Assembly: GCA_018399455.1 (NCBI GenBank)
Contig: JAGYOT010000141.1
Span: forward strand, 1 to 5,731
DNA from: Desulfobacterales bacterium
GTDB taxonomy: Bacteria; Desulfobacterota; Desulfobacteria; Desulfobacterales; Desulfosalsimonadaceae
Direction: 5' to 3'
DNA length: 5,731 nt
Shown here: in pieces, positions 1 to 5,731 of the stretch
Position numbering within the stretch: the first letter of the stretch is position 1
How the letters are laid out: every line of letters starts with the position of its first letter
Notes under the pieces: generated by a model
Told to the model about the DNA's origin: nothing
Databases searched by the model: none
What the model saw: only the letters and a program-made list of their open reading frames with translations
Translations under genes and position numbers: made by a program

Positions 1-32
1 AGGCCATAGATTGATGCCCGGTTTTGAACTCC

Positions 33-68
33 GAAAATTTTCTTTTTACCTTTTAATTAAAATCGATT
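33..68. promoter_or_regulatory. Cluster of AT-rich palindromes upstream of prpE
   Basis: Three perfect short palindromes lie close together: GAAAATTTTC (33-42), TTTTAATTAAAA (51-62) and AATCGATT (61-68). The second lies in the spacer of the proposed promoter and the third runs into its -10 box, so a regulator binding here could block or modulate transcription of prpE. The A/T runs could equally mark bent DNA. I recognise no known operator. In AT-rich sequence such palindromes arise by chance quite often, so an operator role is only a suggestion. Confidence 0.25.
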
Positions 69-73
69 ATCAT
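45..73 (+). promoter_or_regulatory. Candidate sigma70-type promoter for prpE
   Basis: A -35-like TTTACC (45-50; 4 of 6 to consensus) and a -10-like TATCAT (68-73; 5 of 6) are separated by exactly 17 bp, in the only AT-rich stretch before the first gene. Transcription would start near position 80, leaving a leader of about 60 nt before ATG 139. The rest of positions 1-88 holds no gene that I can see. Found by eye only. Confidence 0.4.
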
Positions 74-85
74 AAATATCTCTTT

Positions 86-115
86 TCCATGTCAACCAAT
101 CCATGTCAACCAATC
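86..115 (+). repeat. 14-bp tandem duplication before prpE
   Basis: The unit CCATGTCAACCAAT occurs twice back to back (87-100 and 101-114). The period-14 match extends one base on each side, so bases 86-101 equal bases 100-115. Each copy carries an ATG (89 and 103). Because 14 is not a multiple of 3 the two ATGs are in different frames: ATG 103 is in frame with prpE, ATG 89 is not. A 5-bp repeat, CAAGC twice, follows directly at 115-124. The pattern looks like a recent slippage duplication. Confidence 0.9.
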
Positions 116-142
116 AAGCCAAGCAAGGGGGGTCAGTCATGA
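89..142 (+). other. Possible 17-codon leader ORF overlapping the prpE start
   Basis: Reading from the ATG in the first repeat copy gives a 17-residue peptide (MSTNPCQPIKPSKGGQS) that ends at TGA 140-142. This stop overlaps ATG 139 as ATGA, an arrangement often used for translational coupling, and the prpE Shine-Dalgarno lies inside the mini-ORF. Against it, no Shine-Dalgarno precedes ATG 89, and the peptide has no attenuator-like run of one amino acid. If the proposed promoter is right, its ATG would sit only about 9 nt from the transcript start. It may be a by-product of the 14-bp duplication. Confidence 0.2.
125..132 (+). promoter_or_regulatory. Shine-Dalgarno that fixes the prpE start
   Basis: AAGGGGGG lies 6 nt before ATG 139. 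Neither of the earlier ATGs (89, 103) has a purine-rich site upstream, so this site is the main reason for starting prpE at 139 instead of using the longer frame from 103. Confidence 0.7.
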
Positions 143-2052
143 GCAACCGCTACGACGCCGTATATCGGCAATCCATTAATGATCCGGAAGGCTTTTGGGG
201 GGAAGTGGCCGAAGACTGTCATTGGTTCAAAAAATGGGACAAGGTGTTGGATACTTCCCAAGCACCAATTTACCGATGGTTTACCGGAGGCGAATTGAAC
301 ACCTGTTACAATGCCCTGGACTTCCACGTTGATCACCGAGGCCGGGGAGACCGGCTGGCTCTGATTTATGACAGCCCCGTCACGCAGACCATCAAAAAAT
401 ATACCTATGCTGAGCTGAGAGATGAAGTGGCCCGCTTTGCCGGTGCATTGGCAGGTAAAGGAGTCACAAAGGGCGACCGGGTCATCATCTACATGCCAAT
501 GATCCCGGAAGCGGTCATTGCGATGCTTGCCTGTGCGCGAATCGGTGCAATTCATTCCGTGGTTTTTGGCGGATTTGCCGCCAAAGAGCTGGCCACCCGC
601 ATCGATGATGCCATGCCAAAGGTTATTGTTTCCGCCTCCTGCGGCATTGAAGGCCAGCGGGTTATCGCATACAAGCCGCTTCTGGATGAAGCCATTGAAA
701 TTGCCTCGGAAAAACCGGAGGCCTGTATTATCTTTCAACGCCCCCAGGTTGAGGCGCCGCTTACGCCGGGGCGCGATACCTCCTGGCAGGAGGCAATAAC
801 CTCCGCCACCCCGGCGGACTGCGTAACGGTGGCAGCGACCGATCCCTTGTACATCCTTTATACATCCGGCACCACCGGCCAGCCAAAAGGCGTTGTAAGA
901 GACAACGGCGGTCATGCAGTAGCGTTAAAATGGACCATGAAAGCCATCTATGATATTGATGAGGACGATGTCTGGTGGGCCGCATCCGATGTCGGCTGGG
1001 TTGTGGGCCACTCCTATATCGTCTATGCTCCGCTTTTTAAAGGCTGCACCTCGGTTCTTTTTGAGGGCAAACCCGTCGGCACACCGGATGCAGGTGTTTT
1101 CTGGCGGGTTATTTCCGAGCACAAGGTCAAATGCATGTTCACCGCCCCCACTGCCTACAGGGCCATCCGAAGGGAAGATCCGGAAGCAAAGCTGATAAAA
1201 AACTACGATCTGTCCAATTTTAAAATCCTGTTTATGGCCGGCGAACGCTTGGATCCGGCTACGATCCAGTGGTCGGAGAATAACCTGGGGGTGCCGGTCA
1301 TCGATCACTGGTGGCAGACTGAAACCGGATGGGCCATTGCCGCCAACTGTATGGGACTGCATCCGTTTCCGGTAAAATATGGTTCTCCCACAAAGGCGGT
1401 TCCCGGATGGGACGTCCGTGTCCTCAATCCGGAAAACGAGGAGCTGCCAACCGGCGAAATCGGCGCCCTCTCGGTTAAACTGCCGCTGCCGCCCGGCAGC
1501 CTGCCTACCCTGTGGCAGAATGATCAGCGCTATATCGAGGCTTACCTTTCAGAATACCCCGGCTATTATAAAACAGCGGATGCCGGGATGATTGATGAGG
1601 AGGGCTACATCTATGTCATGTCCCGGACCGATGACATCATCAACGTGGCCGGGCACCGTCTTTCCACCGGCGCCATGGAGGAGGTGCTGGCCGCGCATCC
1701 GGATGTCGCCGAATGCGCTGTCCTTGGGGTGGAGGACTCTCTCAAAGGCCAGGTGCCCGTGGGCTTTCTGGTGTTAAATGCCGGCGTTACCCGGGATACC
1801 AATGAAATCATCCAGGAGGCTGTCGCGCAAATCCGTGAACAAATCGGACCGGTGGCGGCCTTCAAAATGGCAACGGTGGTCAAACGCCTACCCAAAACCC
1901 GCTCCGGAAAAATTCTTCGGGGCACCATACAGAAAATTGCAGACAAAAAACAGTTTAAGACGCCGGCGACCATTGATGACCCGACGATCTTGGATGAGAT
2001 CAAAACCGCCCTGGAAGGCATCGGTCTCGCCGGGGCCAGAAAAGAATCCTGA
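139..2052 (+). CDS. prpE: Propionyl-CoA synthetase-type acyl-CoA synthetase (AMP-forming)
   Basis: Cytoplasmic ANL-superfamily enzyme that activates a short-chain acid, most likely propionate, with ATP and CoA to acyl-CoA, AMP and PPi. The 637-residue product resembles enterobacterial PrpE (about 628 aa) along its whole length, including the N-terminal acetyl-CoA-synthetase cap (roughly 4-60). Visible motifs are the ATP-binding loop YTSGTTGQPKG (241-251), the segment from D284 containing GWVVGHSYIVY, WWQTETG (391-397), the hinge and adenylate-binding SRTDDIINVAGHRLS (495-509), and PKTRSGKILR with the catalytic lysine K591. That lysine is the site of reversible acylation in Salmonella PrpE. 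Two serines (495, 509) replace glycines usual in the hinge motif. Start: ATG 139 has a Shine-Dalgarno and gives the family-like N terminus; ATG 103 would add 12 residues of repeat-derived sequence without one. Acetate or another short acid remains possible as substrate. It is probably cotranscribed with the next gene, 39 nt downstream. No prpBCD or methylmalonyl pathway genes are in view. Confidence 0.9.
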   Translation: MSNRYDAVYRQSINDPEGFWGEVAEDCHWFKKWDKVLDTSQAPIYRWFTGGELNTCYNALDFHVDHRGRGDRLALIYDSPVTQTIKKYTYAELRDEVARFAGALAGKGVTKGDRVIIYMPMIPEAVIAMLACARIGAIHSVVFGGFAAKELATRIDDAMPKVIVSASCGIEGQRVIAYKPLLDEAIEIASEKPEACIIFQRPQVEAPLTPGRDTSWQEAITSATPADCVTVAATDPLYILYTSGTTGQPKGVVRDNGGHAVALKWTMKAIYDIDEDDVWWAASDVGWVVGHSYIVYAPLFKGCTSVLFEGKPVGTPDAGVFWRVISEHKVKCMFTAPTAYRAIRREDPEAKLIKNYDLSNFKILFMAGERLDPATIQWSENNLGVPVIDHWWQTETGWAIAANCMGLHPFPVKYGSPTKAVPGWDVRVLNPENEELPTGEIGALSVKLPLPPGSLPTLWQNDQRYIEAYLSEYPGYYKTADAGMIDEEGYIYVMSRTDDIINVAGHRLSTGAMEEVLAAHPDVAECAVLGVEDSLKGQVPVGFLVLNAGVTRDTNEIIQEAVAQIREQIGPVAAFKMATVVKRLPKTRSGKILRGTIQKIADKKQFKTPATIDDPTILDEIKTALEGIGLAGARKES

Positions 2053-2075
2053 TAACGGCTTTCCCTTTCAACATC

Positions 2076-2084
2076 AGGGAGGAG
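2076..2084 (+). promoter_or_regulatory. Shine-Dalgarno supporting a TTG start
   Basis: AGGGAGGAG lies 7 nt before TTG 2092. No ATG or GTG in this frame is near; the next in-frame methionine is residue 67. The site therefore decides in favour of the rare TTG start. Confidence 0.75.
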
Positions 2085-2091
2085 ACGGCCA

Positions 2092-2799
2092 TTGGCCGAC
2101 AGAGACCTTGTTTTTTTGTCTCCGGAAGAGGCGCTTGGTGCCATCCGGTCCGATTTTACCCAGTATCCACCCCAAACCCGTCTTTTTCTGGACCTTTATA
2201 CACAAGTCCTGGGACCAGGCTGGACGGTTATTGAAGACGCCCGTAATGAAGATCTCTGGATCACTTCGCCGTCCCGCCGCAAACGGAACATGAGAAGAAT
2301 CAGCGTCAGAGATTTCGGGGAGCTTTTATTAAACGCCCTGAACAGCCAAAAACCTGAACTCCCAAAGCTGGCAGGATTATGCGAACTGATCTTCCAGACG
2401 CGCGCTTATCCCGGCACCAATGGTTCCGGCCATTGCAAGGGCATATGGATTGAATCCGGCATGCAGGCATTTCAATGCCGGCAGTGCGGTCGCTGCTGCA
2501 TGAACCTGGACTACCGGTTTGAACTCACCCATGCGGACTACGAACTGTGGCATCAGCTCGGGCGAGGCGACATATTGGAATGGGTCGCAGCCTTCCGCCG
2601 GAACGGGGAAATTGTATCTTATGCCATCTGGGTATACCCCGGCACCCGCCAATACGCTCCGGTCTGTCCCTGGCTTGAAAAAATTCCCGGCTCCGCCATG
2701 TGGCGGTGCCGTATCCATGACGTCAAGCCGGAGGCCTGCCGCCAGTATCCGGCCTCCCGAAAACATGCGCGCATGACAGGCTGCCCGGCCTTTTCATAA
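2092..2799 (+). CDS. YkgJ-family cysteine-cluster (CxxCxxCC) protein
   Basis: A 235-residue protein, probably cytoplasmic, as there is no signal peptide or membrane segment. The C-terminal half (about 125-232) is a zinc/iron-chelating CxxCxxCC domain: CRQCGRCC at 129-136 (C129, C132, C135, C136), then C192-P-W, C206-R-I-H209, KPEAC216RQYP and GC231P. These residues would bind metal or an Fe-S cluster; the family has no firmly established reaction. Residues 1-110 form an extension beyond the minimal domain, with a basic patch SRRKRNMRR (61-69) and extra cysteines C97 and C115. I cannot name a domain in it. Translation starts at TTG 2092 behind a strong Shine-Dalgarno. The gene lies 39 nt after prpE and 105 nt before wtpA, so it probably shares the prpE transcript. 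Its place next to a metal-oxyanion importer hints at metal handling, but many YkgJ genes sit in unrelated contexts. Family assignment is firm; role unknown. Confidence 0.85.
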   Translation: MADRDLVFLSPEEALGAIRSDFTQYPPQTRLFLDLYTQVLGPGWTVIEDARNEDLWITSPSRRKRNMRRISVRDFGELLLNALNSQKPELPKLAGLCELIFQTRAYPGTNGSGHCKGIWIESGMQAFQCRQCGRCCMNLDYRFELTHADYELWHQLGRGDILEWVAAFRRNGEIVSYAIWVYPGTRQYAPVCPWLEKIPGSAMWRCRIHDVKPEACRQYPASRKHARMTGCPAFS

Positions 2800-2821
2800 G
2801 CATTTCCAGGACAATTAGAGC

Positions 2822-2850
2822 TTGAACTTTAGCCAGCAATCCACTATGCC
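2822..2850 (+). promoter_or_regulatory. Weak candidate promoter for wtpABC
   Basis: In the 105-nt gap before wtpA, TTGAAC (2822-2827; 4 of 6 to -35) is followed after 17 bp by TATGCC (2845-2850; only 3 of 6 to -10). The gap is otherwise featureless: no stable hairpin, no U-tract terminator for the upstream gene, no recognisable ModE-like site and no molybdenum-cofactor riboswitch fold that I can see. The wtp genes could therefore be expressed from this promoter or by read-through from prpE-ykgJ. Confidence 0.2.
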
Positions 2851-2904
2851 GTAATAATTGATGTTCAAAAGAAGTTCGCCTGAACCGTATGGAAGGAGGA
2901 AACA

Positions 2905-3894
2905 ATGAAAAATCTGGGGGCCTGCGTGATCCTGTGGACAGGTATCATTGTCACCGGCATGCTGGGTTTTGGCTCCGTTTTGGCAACTGCGGGGCCGGAG
3001 CAGAAAGTGATTATTTTCCATGCAGGCTCTCTCACCGTTCCCTTTGCTGAGATGGAAAAAGCCTTTGAAGCCCGGCACCCGGATATTGATGTGCTGCGTG
3101 AGGCAGGCGGAAGCACCAAAATGGCAAGACTGATCTCCGAGGTGGGAAAAAACGCAGACATCATGGCATCCGCGGATTTTGCGGTGATCGACAACACCCT
3201 GATCCCGGAGCACGCGACCTGGAACATCCGCTTTGCCGCCAACCAGCTGGTGCTTGCCTACACGCCGAAAAGCCGTTATGCCGAAACGATCAGCACAGAC
3301 AACTGGTATGAAATCCTTATGCGCGACGGGGTGGAATGGGGGCACTCCGATCCCAACCTGGACCCCTGCGGCTACCGAAGCCTGATGGTGCTCAAGCTTG
3401 CGGAAAAGTATTACGACAAGCCGGGACTATATAAAACACTCATCGAAAACCGCGCCAAAAAAAACATCCGTCCGAAATCCGTTGAGCTGGTGTCACTTTT
3501 AAAAACCGGCAACATGGATTATGCCTGGGAGTATCTCTCCGTTGCAGTCCAGCATAATCTTGAATACATCCGGTTACCCGGCCGCATCAACCTGGTCGAC
3601 TACCGGTTTGATGAGTTCTATGCGCAGGCCGAGGTCAGGGTAAGCGGGGACAGGCCAGGCACCTGGATTACCCGAACCGGCAAATCCTGCACCTATGGCG
3701 TGACCCTGATTAAAGACGCCCCCCACAGGGAAGCGGCGGTGGCGTTTCTGGATTATTTGCTGGACCCGAAGGGCGGCCTGAAAACGCTTGAGGCCATGGG
3801 CCAGCCGCCGTTTATCCCCGCACAGGTTCCGAGTGCGGAGATGAAAGAAAATCTCCCGGGAAAACTTAAAAAACGGGTTACCGTAAAGGACTGA
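2905..3894 (+). CDS. wtpA: Tungstate/molybdate ABC transporter substrate-binding protein WtpA
   Basis: Exported binding protein that captures tungstate and/or molybdate and delivers it to the WtpBC permease. The 329-residue product begins with a Sec signal peptide: a lysine near the N terminus, a hydrophobic core (about 4-26) and a likely cut after ATA (27-29). The mature part matches the WtpA/archaeal ModA family: [12 protein letters not shown] (36-47) with oxyanion-contacting S42, [10 protein letters not shown] (66-75), [11 protein letters not shown] (81-91), NWYEIL (133-138), [12 protein letters not shown] (148-159) and [17 protein letters not shown] (206-222). In archaeal relatives an Asp and a Glu complete six-fold metal coordination; D153 and E209 occupy these motifs here. 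That geometry is typical of WtpA/ModA of this branch, unlike the four-fold sites of E. coli ModA. The start ATG has AAGGAGG (2893-2899) 5 nt upstream. No lipobox in a usable place, so it is periplasmic rather than a lipoprotein. Sequence alone does not separate tungstate from molybdate preference. Confidence 0.92.
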   Translation: MKNLGACVILWTGIIVTGMLGFGSVLATAGPEQKVIIFHAGSLTVPFAEMEKAFEARHPDIDVLREAGGSTKMARLISEVGKNADIMASADFAVIDNTLIPEHATWNIRFAANQLVLAYTPKSRYAETISTDNWYEILMRDGVEWGHSDPNLDPCGYRSLMVLKLAEKYYDKPGLYKTLIENRAKKNIRPKSVELVSLLKTGNMDYAWEYLSVAVQHNLEYIRLPGRINLVDYRFDEFYAQAEVRVSGDRPGTWITRTGKSCTYGVTLIKDAPHREAAVAFLDYLLDPKGGLKTLEAMGQPPFIPAQVPSAEMKENLPGKLKKRVTVKD

Positions 3895-3898
3895 AAAA

Positions 3899-4741
3899 TT
3901 GCGAGGCATCCGGCAGAACCGGGATCCCTTGTTCTGGGTGTCGCTCTTCTCCTGCCTGGCGGTTTCAGGTTTTGTTGTCCTGCCGCTTCTTCAGATGCTG
4001 TGCGAGCCCTCCTGGGAGGAACTTTGCGAGGCCGTGGCGGAGGAAGCCGTGCGCCGTTCAATCGGGCTGAGTCTTTATACGTCCGGTTGGGCGGCCCTTA
4101 TCGCCTTTGTTATCGGCACCCCCTTTGCCTATCTGCTGGCCCGCAAATCCTTTCCCGGCAAACATATCATTGAGAGCCTTGTGGATCTGCCCATCATGAT
4201 CCCGCATCCGATTATCGGGATTGCCATCTTAAGCGTGGCCGGCAATGATCACTGGTTTGGCCGGCTCATCCAGGAAGCGGGCATCCGGATCATGGGCACG
4301 ATGACGGGCATCATCGTGGTTCTGACATTTGTTGGTCTGCCTTTCTACATCAACACCGTCAAAAACGGGTTTGAGGCCATTCCGGTCCGGCTGGAAAACG
4401 TATCGCGAAGCCTCGGGGCATCTCCCTCAAGCACTTTTCTTCGGATCACCTTTCCCCTGGCCTGGCGGTCTATGCTGGTAGGGCTGATTTTGTGCGCTGC
4501 CAGAGCCATCAGTGAATTCGGGGCGGTCATCATTGTGGCTTACCACCCAATGGTGGCACCGGTTTTGATCTATGAGCGTTTTACCGCCTACGGGCTTGAA
4601 TACGCCCAGCCAGTGTCCGTACTCCTGATCCTGGTCTGCCTGCTGCTGTTTATCCTCCTGCGCTTTGCCTCCGTCGCCGGGCGCCGGGAAAAAGCCCTGC
4701 CGGCGGCGTCCGCCAGAGCCAGCCGGGGCCATCATGGTTGA
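3899..4741 (+). CDS. wtpB: Tungstate/molybdate ABC transporter permease WtpB
   Basis: Inner-membrane subunit that forms the transport channel as a dimer. The 280-residue product has about six hydrophobic segments: roughly 12-34, 55-81, 94-114, 131-151, 192-214 and 238-258. Before the fifth segment lies the cytoplasmic EAA loop that docks on the ATPase (about 159-188, VSRSLGASPSSTFLRITFP with the conserved G173). The EFGAVIIVAYHP stretch (206-217) followed by APVLIYERF is typical of WtpB/ModB permeases. Translation begins at TTG 3899, only 4 nt after the wtpA stop, with AAAGGA (3885-3890) 8 nt upstream. An in-frame TAA at 3884-3886 excludes a longer start and the next methionine is residue 33, inside the first membrane segment. 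The 3' end overlaps wtpC by 8 nt, so the two are probably translationally coupled. The C-terminal tail (about 262-280) is basic and alanine-rich, of no evident function. Confidence 0.9.
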   Translation: MRGIRQNRDPLFWVSLFSCLAVSGFVVLPLLQMLCEPSWEELCEAVAEEAVRRSIGLSLYTSGWAALIAFVIGTPFAYLLARKSFPGKHIIESLVDLPIMIPHPIIGIAILSVAGNDHWFGRLIQEAGIRIMGTMTGIIVVLTFVGLPFYINTVKNGFEAIPVRLENVSRSLGASPSSTFLRITFPLAWRSMLVGLILCAARAISEFGAVIIVAYHPMVAPVLIYERFTAYGLEYAQPVSVLLILVCLLLFILLRFASVAGRREKALPAASARASRGHHG

Positions 4742-5731
4742 ACTGGAATCGTTATTGATAGACATGCCCGGTTTCCGCCTGGGTCCAATGGATTTATCCG
4801 TTCGCGCCGGGGAATACTTTATTCTGCTCGGACCCACGGGGGCCGGGAAAACACTGGTTTTGGAAGCCATTGCCGGAACCCTTTCCGTCACGCAAGGGCG
4901 CATCCGGATAAATGGTGCGGATGTCACCCGCCTGCCGCCGGAAAAACGGGGCATTGGCATCGTCTATCAGGATTTTGCCCTGTTTCCTCATCTTACCGTA
5001 ATCGAAAACATCACTTACGGCCTGCGCTACAGTAAAATCGGGCCCGGCAGGAACCACGTTGACCGTTTAATGGCCCAAACAGGTATTTTCCACCTGAAAA
5101 AAAGAGATGTAACAACCCTCTCCGGCGGAGAGAAGCAGCGCGTCGCCCTGGTGCGGGCCCTTTCGGTAAACCCCACCGTGCTGCTTCTGGATGAACCGCT
5201 TTCGGCTCTTGACCGGGGGACCCGCCATGACATTCAGAAACTCTTAAAGACGCTTCACCAAGAGACCCGTACCACCTTTTTAATGGTCACCCATGATTTC
5301 ACTGAAGCGGTATTTCTGGGCCAGCGGGCGGCCGTGCTGAACCAGGGAAAAGTTGAGCAGACCGGCTCGCTTATGGACATTCTGCGCCATCCCCAAAATC
5401 CGGTTGTGGCCAATTTTGTCGGTATTCCAAATGTTTTTAAAGTCTTTTTCGAAAACCGGCGCGCAGTCGCCGGTAATACGACATTTCAGCTGTCAGCCCG
5501 TCCGCCCATGAACGCCGGACATATTGCGATTCGCCCCGAGGATATCATGATATCAGGGCATCCGCTGACAGACGGCTCTCCCAATGTCCTGGCAGGCAGG
5601 ATCCATGACATGGCGGATCACGGTCCCTACGGCGAGATGACGGTCCAAACCGCTGACCTGGAATTTAAAGTCACCCTGGCGCGCCGGGATATGCTGAATT
5701 TTTATTACGCTCCGCCGGAGCAGATTTTTCT
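4734..5731 (+). CDS. wtpC: Tungstate/molybdate ABC transporter ATP-binding protein WtpC (3' end cut by window)
   Basis: Cytoplasmic ATPase that powers WtpB. The frame stays open from ATG 4734 to the window edge: 332 complete codons plus 2 nt, with no stop. Nucleotide-binding domain motifs are Walker A GPTGAGKT (33-40, K39), Q-loop YQDFALFPH (Q79), signature LSGGEKQR (129-136), Walker B VLLLDEP (D153, catalytic E154), D-loop SALD and the switch histidine H187 in MVTHD. All catalytic residues are present. From about residue 230 a C-terminal TOBE-like domain follows, with AIRPEDIMIS near 264-273. In ModC-type proteins this domain may sense the transported oxyanion and inhibit transport; that role is inferred here. 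Compared with typical members of about 350 residues, only the last few tens of residues should be missing. The start overlaps wtpB by 8 nt (ATGGTTGA). Its own Shine-Dalgarno is weak (GGGG at 4725-4728), which fits translational coupling. Confidence 0.92.
   Translation, partial: MVELESLLIDMPGFRLGPMDLSVRAGEYFILLGPTGAGKTLVLEAIAGTLSVTQGRIRINGADVTRLPPEKRGIGIVYQDFALFPHLTVIENITYGLRYSKIGPGRNHVDRLMAQTGIFHLKKRDVTTLSGGEKQRVALVRALSVNPTVLLLDEPLSALDRGTRHDIQKLLKTLHQETRTTFLMVTHDFTEAVFLGQRAAVLNQGKVEQTGSLMDILRHPQNPVVANFVGIPNVFKVFFENRRAVAGNTTFQLSARPPMNAGHIAIRPEDIMISGHPLTDGSPNVLAGRIHDMADHGPYGEMTVQTADLEFKVTLARRDMLNFYYAPPEQIF

Noticed and set aside
14..24. ATGCCCGGTTT also found within wtpC near 4763
   Set aside because: An 11-base match is expected by chance several times in a window of this size; there is no extended similarity.
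103..138. Longer prpE reading frame starting at ATG 103
   Set aside because: There is no Shine-Dalgarno before 103, and the added 12 residues derive from the repeat and the ribosome-site region. ATG 139 has a good site and gives a family-like N terminus.
133..915. Minus-strand open frame of 260 codons
   Set aside because: It is fully antisense to prpE, has low-complexity composition and no recognisable motif. Long antisense frames are common in GC-rich coding DNA.
2730..2757. Perfect 7-bp inverted repeat GGAGGCC/GGCCTCC with a 14-nt loop
   Set aside because: It lies inside the conserved C-terminal coding part of the ykgJ-like gene (the CRQYP region) and has no following T-tract, so it is unlikely to be a terminator.
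2863..2885. GTTCA/TGAAC inverted repeat before wtpA as a possible operator
   Set aside because: Arms of only 5 bp separated by 13 nt, with no similarity to any operator I know; not distinguishable from chance.
2914..2925. Lipobox-like LGAC at residues 4-7 of WtpA
   Set aside because: The cysteine precedes the hydrophobic core of the signal peptide, so it cannot be a lipoprotein cleavage site; a later ATA signal peptidase I site fits better.
2815..3345. Minus-strand open frame of 176 codons
   Set aside because: It lies antisense to wtpA, has no recognisable domain, and overlaps a gene with clear family motifs. It is a shadow frame.

Overview
The window is ordinary, gene-dense bacterial DNA carrying five genes, all on the + strand. 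In order they are an acyl-CoA synthetase of the propionyl-CoA synthetase type (prpE-like), a YkgJ-family cysteine-cluster protein, and a three-gene ABC importer for tungstate/molybdate of the WtpABC type. The last gene, the ATPase, runs off the right edge. No RNA gene, insertion sequence, CRISPR array or integrase is visible, and I saw no convincing terminator.

The organism is probably an anaerobic member of the Desulfobacterota, for example a sulfate reducer or syntroph. This is inference from the mix of a WtpA-type binding protein, which is common in archaea and strict anaerobes, a YkgJ subtype that I associate with this group, and moderately GC-rich coding sequence with strong Shine-Dalgarno sites. 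No marker gene settles the taxonomy.

Region by region: positions 1-88 are AT-rich and non-coding, with several short palindromes and a plausible sigma70-type promoter. A 30-nt stretch of period 14 (86-115) duplicates a potential ATG just before prpE. The chosen prpE start is ATG 139, behind a G-rich Shine-Dalgarno. The ykgJ-like gene follows after 39 nt with its own strong Shine-Dalgarno and a TTG start, so the two probably share a transcript. A 105-nt gap with at best a weak promoter separates it from wtpA. wtpA, wtpB and wtpC are tightly packed (4-nt gap, then 8-nt overlap) and clearly form an operon.

How they work together: WtpA captures the oxyanion outside the inner membrane, WtpB forms the channel and WtpC drives transport with ATP. 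The metal would supply tungsto- or molybdo-pterin enzymes such as formate dehydrogenases and aldehyde oxidoreductases. PrpE activates propionate (or a related short-chain acid) to its CoA thioester. A link between acid activation and tungstate uptake, for example through aldehyde/acid-converting tungsten enzymes, is conceivable but only adjacency supports it. I found no convincing new biological system; the leader of prpE and the unusual YkgJ protein are the parts most worth a second look.
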